Source of the DNA: Paratrimastix pyriformis
Lineage: Eukaryota; Preaxostyla; Paratrimastigidae
NCBI GenBank assembly: GCA_027972325.1
Contig: JAPMOS010000008.1
Span: 884,504-948,503, forward strand
Length of the DNA: 64,000 bases
Direction: 5' to 3'
In this document: positions 59,101 through 64,000 of the stretch, piece by piece
Layout of the letters: each line of letters opens with the position of its first letter
How positions within the stretch are numbered: position 1 is the stretch's first letter
Notes under the pieces: generated by a model
Database searches by the model: none
What the model was told of the DNA's origin: nothing
What the model saw: the letters and a program-made list of their open reading frames with translations, nothing else
Translations under genes and position numbers: made by a program

Positions 59101-60281
59101 GAGGAAGGCCCATGAACGGTGGCTGATGTGTGCGGAACACCGACCGCGATTGTTCAGAAGAACGGTCTCAACGTCGGAACGCCGCTCCCGACGGCTGTCA
59201 AGATCCCGCGAGAAGGGTATGAATGCGCACACACTGGATGGCGTTCTGGCCGCAGGATCGGGTGAATTCGCTTCAGGATTCACTGCAGGACGCTCGGGCG
59301 GAGCCGGAGTCGGCTCTCTCACTCCGTGTCGCGCTTTCTCGAGGAGACGCTGATGAATCGCGAGTCCGAGAGAGCAGAGATAATGAGGAGCGACAAAGAA
59401 ACAGACCTGGATCCGCAGAGAGAGGTGAGACTGATCGTGAATCCGAGCATTGGAAGCGAGTGCTTCCAGAACAGTGGAACCGAGCCCTGTCACGAGGGGA
59501 TGCGCTTCCTGAGCAGCGTCGGAGAAAAAAGAAGATGAAGACCAAGAGGTCTGGTGGACCCGACGTCAACAAACAAGTGCAAACCTCGAAGACACGCGCA
59601 GCAAAGAAAGCGGCTTCGTGGCCAGTGGAAATCAATTCGAGAGCAGGCCGGGGCCCCTCAAAGAGCGATGAAGGCGGGGTGTTGCCATCCATCGCCGCGT
59701 TTCCACTCTCTTGGGCGATAAGGAAGGGATCCAGGCAGAGCAAAGACGCAAGGAAGGACAACTCTCCCGAGAGGGATGCTACCTGGCGTTCCAGCAAGTA
59801 GATGGCCACGACGCGGCTCAGAAGGTCAAGTTCGGCTCGGTGTCGCAACGGGGGAAGGGGTTGGGGGTGCGGAATATTCGCGTTCGTCAAAGGGCCTTGC
59901 TCTGGATCGCGCGGATCTAGGCTGATGAGAGCAACCCGTTTGGCCACACGTTTGCCGGGCAGCCGTCCCTGAACCTCTCGTGTCTGTGGAACTTGAAAGA
60001 TGTTCGCAGGGTCGATACCATCAGCGGCCCTCCCGGCTGCTGGAGATGACTTCACCACCAGACGGGCCACCCGATCATGAACATACGCAAAGACCCACGA
60101 AGCGAATGGTGCCGGGCGAAGCTGTGTGGTGCTGGGGAAAAGAACCCCCGAAAGCCGAGCCTCGAGAGCCGGAAATGTGTCTGCGGTGGTGGTGGCCGTG
60201 TGTGGTGGGATGTTGGGGATGCGCTCCGGCCGCGCCCTGTCCCACGCCGGTCGGGTTGGCTGTGCGCCCAGTCGACTTCAT
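54803..60281 (-). CDS. CDAN1: Codanin-1 homologue
   Basis: Codanin-1 in animals binds the histone chaperone ASF1 and limits histone import. The homology runs in order through the exons: HRAELDLLSRVVAIYLLERQ, HEAAFFAARVFEVCTCLL, YVLRERTERTRDAFYHLVRL, EARSLVGQVESPNTSWFASL, LLKSIAGLLGFIWSLGLPSG, LVLCIPWLCSFLKAAL, ALLELLNNLYYMPAL, LQEQLRGSFVNQYPRLDAIS and VDELLTVPQVVLMAQRAAAF. A proline-rich block with FPPLGGS and RRVTPTPI lies in the middle of the gene (about 58.5 kb); in animal codanin-1 a similar motif lies N-terminal. Both ends are approximate. The first exon may start at the ATG at 60281, only 16 bp from the VPS25 start, but I could not join it in frame to the next exon. No gene symbol is established outside animals. 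Confidence 0.75.
56117..56137. repeat. Poly-G run beside a (GT)n tract
   Basis: About 20 G follow a GT dinucleotide run in an intron of the codanin-1 gene. Confidence 0.85.
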
Positions 60282-60297
60282 TATCTCTCAATCGAAG

Positions 60298-61147
60298 ATG
60301 TCCAGTTTTGTGTATCCGCCGTTCTTCCACCTTCCGCCATTCTTCACGTCAGTGTTTGTCCTTGGATCGACGGATGATCTCACACATTTGGATTTTTGTG
60401 CCACCAGACTGCAGGAGGTCCTGGCAACCCGCCAAAAGCAGCTTCAACAGTGGGGGGAACTTGTGTTGGCGTATGCGAAATTTCACAAAATCACCTCAGT
60501 CTGTGTCTTTGGAGAAGGATTGCAAACTTGTCAGACGCGATCTCCACCAACAGATTGACCTTCGGCAACTTGATACGATTCCGCTCTTCCGGAACGATGC
60601 TATCCACAGTCTGTGACACTCTTTCGTCGACACATCGCGACTGGGTCCCAATCGTAGGGAGAGTCCCTCTTGACATGGCCAGACTAATCATCGACAGTTT
60701 GGTCCCTTCAGGTCGGCCTTTCCCGCACTGATCTTCATCTTTTTCCTTGCAAAGGCCACGGATCCTGGGTCGACCGCGAAAAGATTCATTGTGTGATCAC
60801 TTGGAGAACTCCCGACTGGGGTGTTATCCTATCGAAGTGGGTCTGTTCTCGTCTCCCTCCCCACCACCGCGATCTCAGCTTCACCTACTCACCCCACACA
60901 GGTGGACGCAAACGGTCATCATGGTCAAGTCTTTACCCTCTTCGAATTGCTCTCGGGTGACGACACTCAGGCCGAAGGTTTGCGCACCATTTCGTTTCCA
61001 TCATTGATTCCTTGTCTCCTGGGCGTAGAGTTTCACGGCCTCGACCCGAGCGTTTTCCGGCAGGCCCTCGCAGCGCTCGCCCAGGATGGGAAGGCGACTG
61101 TGTTCCAGGGTAGCGATCCATCTGCTGACGGTGTCAAGTTTTTGTAG
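60298..61147 (+). CDS. VPS25: ESCRT-II subunit VPS25
   Basis: VPS25 links ESCRT-II to ESCRT-III during multivesicular body sorting. Removing six introns gives MSSFVYPPFFHLPPFFT + LQEVLATRQKQLQQWGELVL, then IDLRQLDTIPLFRNDAIH, VPLDMARLIIDSL, HGSWVDREKIHCVITWRTPD + WGVILSKW, VDANGHHGQVFTLFELLSGD and EFHGLDPSVFRQALAALAQD + GKATVF, ending DGVKFL with the stop at 61145-61147. The PPFF motif and both winged-helix domains match the family at normal length. Donors are GTCAGT, GTCTGT, GTCTGT, GTCGGC, GTCTGT and GTTTGC, and introns are 40-70 nt. The gene has lower GC content than most of the window. Confidence 0.95.
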
Positions 61148-61296
61148 AGTTGTGGAATTTTCCTCTGTTCCCCAGCGGTTGGCATGGGGCAGGGTCAGGG
61201 TCAGGCGGGGCAGCCAGCGGATCCAAGGATCGAATGTGCCGGCCAGGCCGGCTGCCCCGTTTGACGGCGCGTGCCTCACCCGGTTGACGAGAAGAA

Positions 61297-63371
61297 TGGC
61301 GGGTTCGCCAGTCGTCCGGTGTTCAGACTGTTTCGAGGAGTATCCAATTAGTTCATTTTTGGGTTTGTTGCAGAGCCAAAACTCGCCCCCATTCCTCTTC
61401 AGATGTTGTCCCACAGGACATCCTAATTGGCGACTATTCTTACTTTTTTTCTTGTGCCAAGTGTGGGTTTTCCCGCCGCCCTGTTTTCGAATACGTTAAA
61501 CCGCGATGGTCTTCTCTTTCGATGGTTCCCATTTTCCCCGTCACACCTTTGGCATCAAAGGGCCGAAATTGTTCGGACTGCTCTTCTAAACCTGCCTGGG
61601 CCATCTGTTTTGGCCAAAGAAGTGATTGATTTCATCGACAAGGGTTGTGCCACCTCCGGAACGTCTGCGGTGTGGCCGATCCGATCGTCTGAACCCCAAA
61701 TGTTAGTTCCTCTGGCTGGCAGGCCTGCGACGATTGAGCTTTTGAACAACCCGCGATTGTTTCGGGAGTACCTTTGCGGAGGATGGCGCGAATGGTTTGT
61801 GCCCCCTCTCCCTCGTCTCCCTCGTCTCCCTCGTCTCCCTCGTCTCCCTCGTCTCACGCAGTCCTCCCTTCCTTGTGGGCGTCCAGGCCGGTTTACCCCT
61901 GACAGAATATGGCCGAAGTCTGGCGTTCTCACAACCCCGCTCTTCTCATGCCTCTCGATCGCGAACAGACGGTGACCACTCGCCGCAATACTCAGCTCCG
62001 CTCTACTCATGGAGTTAGTCTGTGGCAGAGTGTTTCCATTTTGATGATCGTCTCGTGTTTACTTCTCCGGGGCAGGCCTCCGAGAGCTTAAAGGCTTGAG
62101 TGGGGGCACGATGGAGGAAAAGGTCTTGTCGTCAGGATCGACCATGCCATCATCTTGCGTGTAGCCCCAGGGTGCGTCACGCCATTCACTGAACTCACAG
62201 ATGAACACCGACGAGCCTGCGGCCTCCATGTACGAAGACGATTTGCGCCCCGCTGACGCAGCCGTACAAGGTCGATCCTCGCGCTCGGTGCCCGCTCTTT
62301 TGTGTTCCGCGCTCACCATCCCGGCTTCCACGCTGTCTCTGGGATCCCGTCCACAGACGACCGTCGGGGGTCATGTCCGTGTGTGCCCCTGGGGTCCGCT
62401 GGGGACTGCTCCATCTGCTGCCCTCAGCAACAGCGCCAATGCCCAGCTTGGCAGCTGCACCAAGGGGTTTTTTACCATTCCCTGCGACTCGGGGGCCATC
62501 CAGCACGACCAAGAACGCATGCAGGAACTGATGGCTCAGACGGTCCCCGAGGTTCATTGGACCTTCTCCCCGACCTCGGCGCACAACCAGTCCCCATCGC
62601 CATCGGCGATCTCTCATTCACCGTCACCATCGTTCGGCTTCCAGACGGTTACAGCCTCGATCGGAGCCCCACACCCAGCCACCCCGCCGTCCATTGCACC
62701 CCACCTCCATGCATTCGGCGGACAGCACCATCCCTCCCCCTGCCGTTCCTACCGAGCCCGCCCAGCCCAGGGCGCCCGCGCCACCACTCGCGCGACCTCC
62801 GGCGAAAATTCAGGACCCCCCGCCAACTTCTTTTGAAGAACAAAATGGTTCCCCGTCGGTTGAGGTGCCGCCTCCTCCTCAAAATCCACCCACCCCGCCA
62901 CCCCGAGACGCCTCATGCGCGGCACTGCGAAGGCGGCTCGGCAAAGAGTTGGGCCACCTGGGAGTTCGGCTTCCCTCAGCGAGTTGCTGACCACAAGTGG
63001 CACACCGCGCACTCGGACTCGGGATCCAGGTGCCAGCGCCAGCTGCCCCGGCCGGCCCCGAGTCGGGTATGCTTCCCACGACCCAAGCCTCCTGCTCTTT
63101 GTCTTTGCCGCCACACAATCCACTGCCTCAAGGAGCACCACGCACCACCACTGCAACAACCAGCGCCGCTGTCTCCTCCCGCAGCTTTGCCAGCAGAGAC
63201 TCGACACGGCCCAGCTCCGGCGCCGTGGGGATCGACCCCCGAGGGTGGCGGATCGACCCCCGATGAGCCTCTTCTATTACTGGGGGCACCCCCCGAGGAG
63301 TCGACATCTCTTCGATTGATGTGGCTTTTCAGCAGGTTTCCGACCGTGCCGGTGCCGCACAACAACTTGGT

Positions 63372-63407
<36 letters not shown>

Positions 63408-63489
63408 TCGTCTCTCCCCTTCCGGCTTCTCTCCCACCCTCTTTGACCCCTTCTGCCCCGCTCACACCCTCCTTGTATGCCTTCACTGA
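61297..63489 (+). CDS. Unidentified protein-coding region
   Basis: Coding-like segments on the plus strand: MAGSPVVRCSDCFEEYPISS from a possible start at 61297, with further cysteines (RCCPTGHPN); DGLLFRWFPFSPSHLWHQRA and EIVRTALLNLPGPSVLAKEV (about 61505-61630); RLFREYLCGGWREWF (about 61755); and a proline-rich stretch (about 62660-62990). Spacing and composition fit exons of one or more genes, but I could not fix the introns or recognise a family. A minus-strand frame at 62059-62220 (EFSEWRDAPWGYTQDDGMVD) also looks protein-like, so the strand of the right half is open. Confidence 0.3.
63375..63406. repeat. Homopolymer of 32 C
   Basis: It follows TGTCTG-like sequence in the unidentified plus-strand gene region, where an intron is possible. 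Confidence 0.9.
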
Positions 63490-64000
63490 GATCACGTGAT
63501 GAGGGAGAAACGGAACGTCTTTGGGTGAGGGCCTTACCATGAATGTCATTTCTCCCATGTCTGGGGTTGACGAACTGCCCGGCACGTTGTGCCTTAACAC
63601 GGGGGAACCCGCCACTGGATCGACACCGGACCTGCCTGTGCCCTTGTCGCGATCCTGACGCATGGCGCCAATGTGCATAAAAGGTCCGTTTGAAGCCCTG
63701 CCTACCATGCCGCTCGCTCTCTCTCTCTCTATTCCGGAAAACCGAGCCACCGGGGCCCGTAAAAGGGAAAGGGGAGAAAGGAAAATCACCTCTCTCATAT
63801 TCCGGAAACCGAGCCACCGGGGCCCGTAAAGGGAACACGAGAAAGACCCAAGACACAAAAGGGAAAACAAAGGGAGGGAGGACCCCACCACCCGCACACC
63901 CCTAACGGGCGCGCACGAGATCTCTCTCTCTCCCCTGATCCCGGATGTAAACGCCATGACTCACTTGCACACCTCCCCGTGCGTGTCTGTGTTTGATTTT
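63490..64000. other. Right-edge region without a recognised gene
   Basis: It includes the palindrome ATCACGTGAT near 63493-63502, a (CT)n run (63718-63732) and a two-copy repeat. I find no supported exon. Confidence 0.5.
63732..63837. repeat. Two-copy direct repeat, about 37 bp
   Basis: Two copies beginning ATTCCGGAAA and containing CCGAGCCACCGGGGCCCGT lie at about 63732-63770 and 63799-63837, with small length differences in the A runs. Confidence 0.9.

Noticed and set aside
63493-63502. CACGTG palindrome as a bHLH binding site
   Set aside because: A single 6-bp site is expected by chance at this GC content and has no supported gene start beside it.

Overview
The window is nuclear DNA from a very GC-rich, intron-dense, gene-dense eukaryote, most likely a unicellular one. 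It encodes RNA polymerase II, spliceosomal, ESCRT and TOR proteins. Genes are split by many short introns, third codon positions are almost always C or G, and there are no operons, ribosome binding sites or prokaryotic features. I cannot name the species. A codanin-1 homologue, a family best known from animals, hints at a relative of the opisthokonts, but this is a weak argument.

I see fifteen genes. In order: a PHD-finger protein running off the left edge (-); a long HEAT-repeat protein with a 43-residue glutamine tract (+); CEBPZ/NOC1-type ribosome biogenesis factor (-); 3-hydroxyacyl-CoA dehydratase (-); splicing factor BUD13 (-); the TOR kinase (+); an SNF5/SMARCB1-like chromatin remodelling subunit (-); a CrtI/CrtISO-like FAD oxidoreductase (+); the large subunit of TFIIA (-); a coiled-coil and dilute-domain protein (+); a giant proline-rich protein (-); an unnamed conserved protein (-); codanin-1 (-); ESCRT-II subunit VPS25 (+); and an unidentified gene (+). 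Most are housekeeping genes with no evident shared pathway.

The layout is tight. Divergent gene pairs have start codons 24 to about 400 bp apart, and tandem or convergent neighbours are mostly 70 to 700 bp apart. Base composition follows a pattern: intergenic DNA and the first exons are AT-richer, and the gene body becomes extremely GC-rich downstream.

Two features stand out. First, splice donors fixed by protein-family alignment read GTCTGY or GTCCGY, with C at +3 and Y at +4, in place of the usual GTRAGT. One TOR intron appears to be GC-AG. Second, most introns hold private tandem repeats or long homopolymers. One intron of the unnamed conserved gene contains a mosaic of two copied segments: a fragment of the neighbouring proline-rich gene and an inverted 188-bp copy of its own downstream exon and intron.

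All exon boundaries and counts below were worked out by eye.
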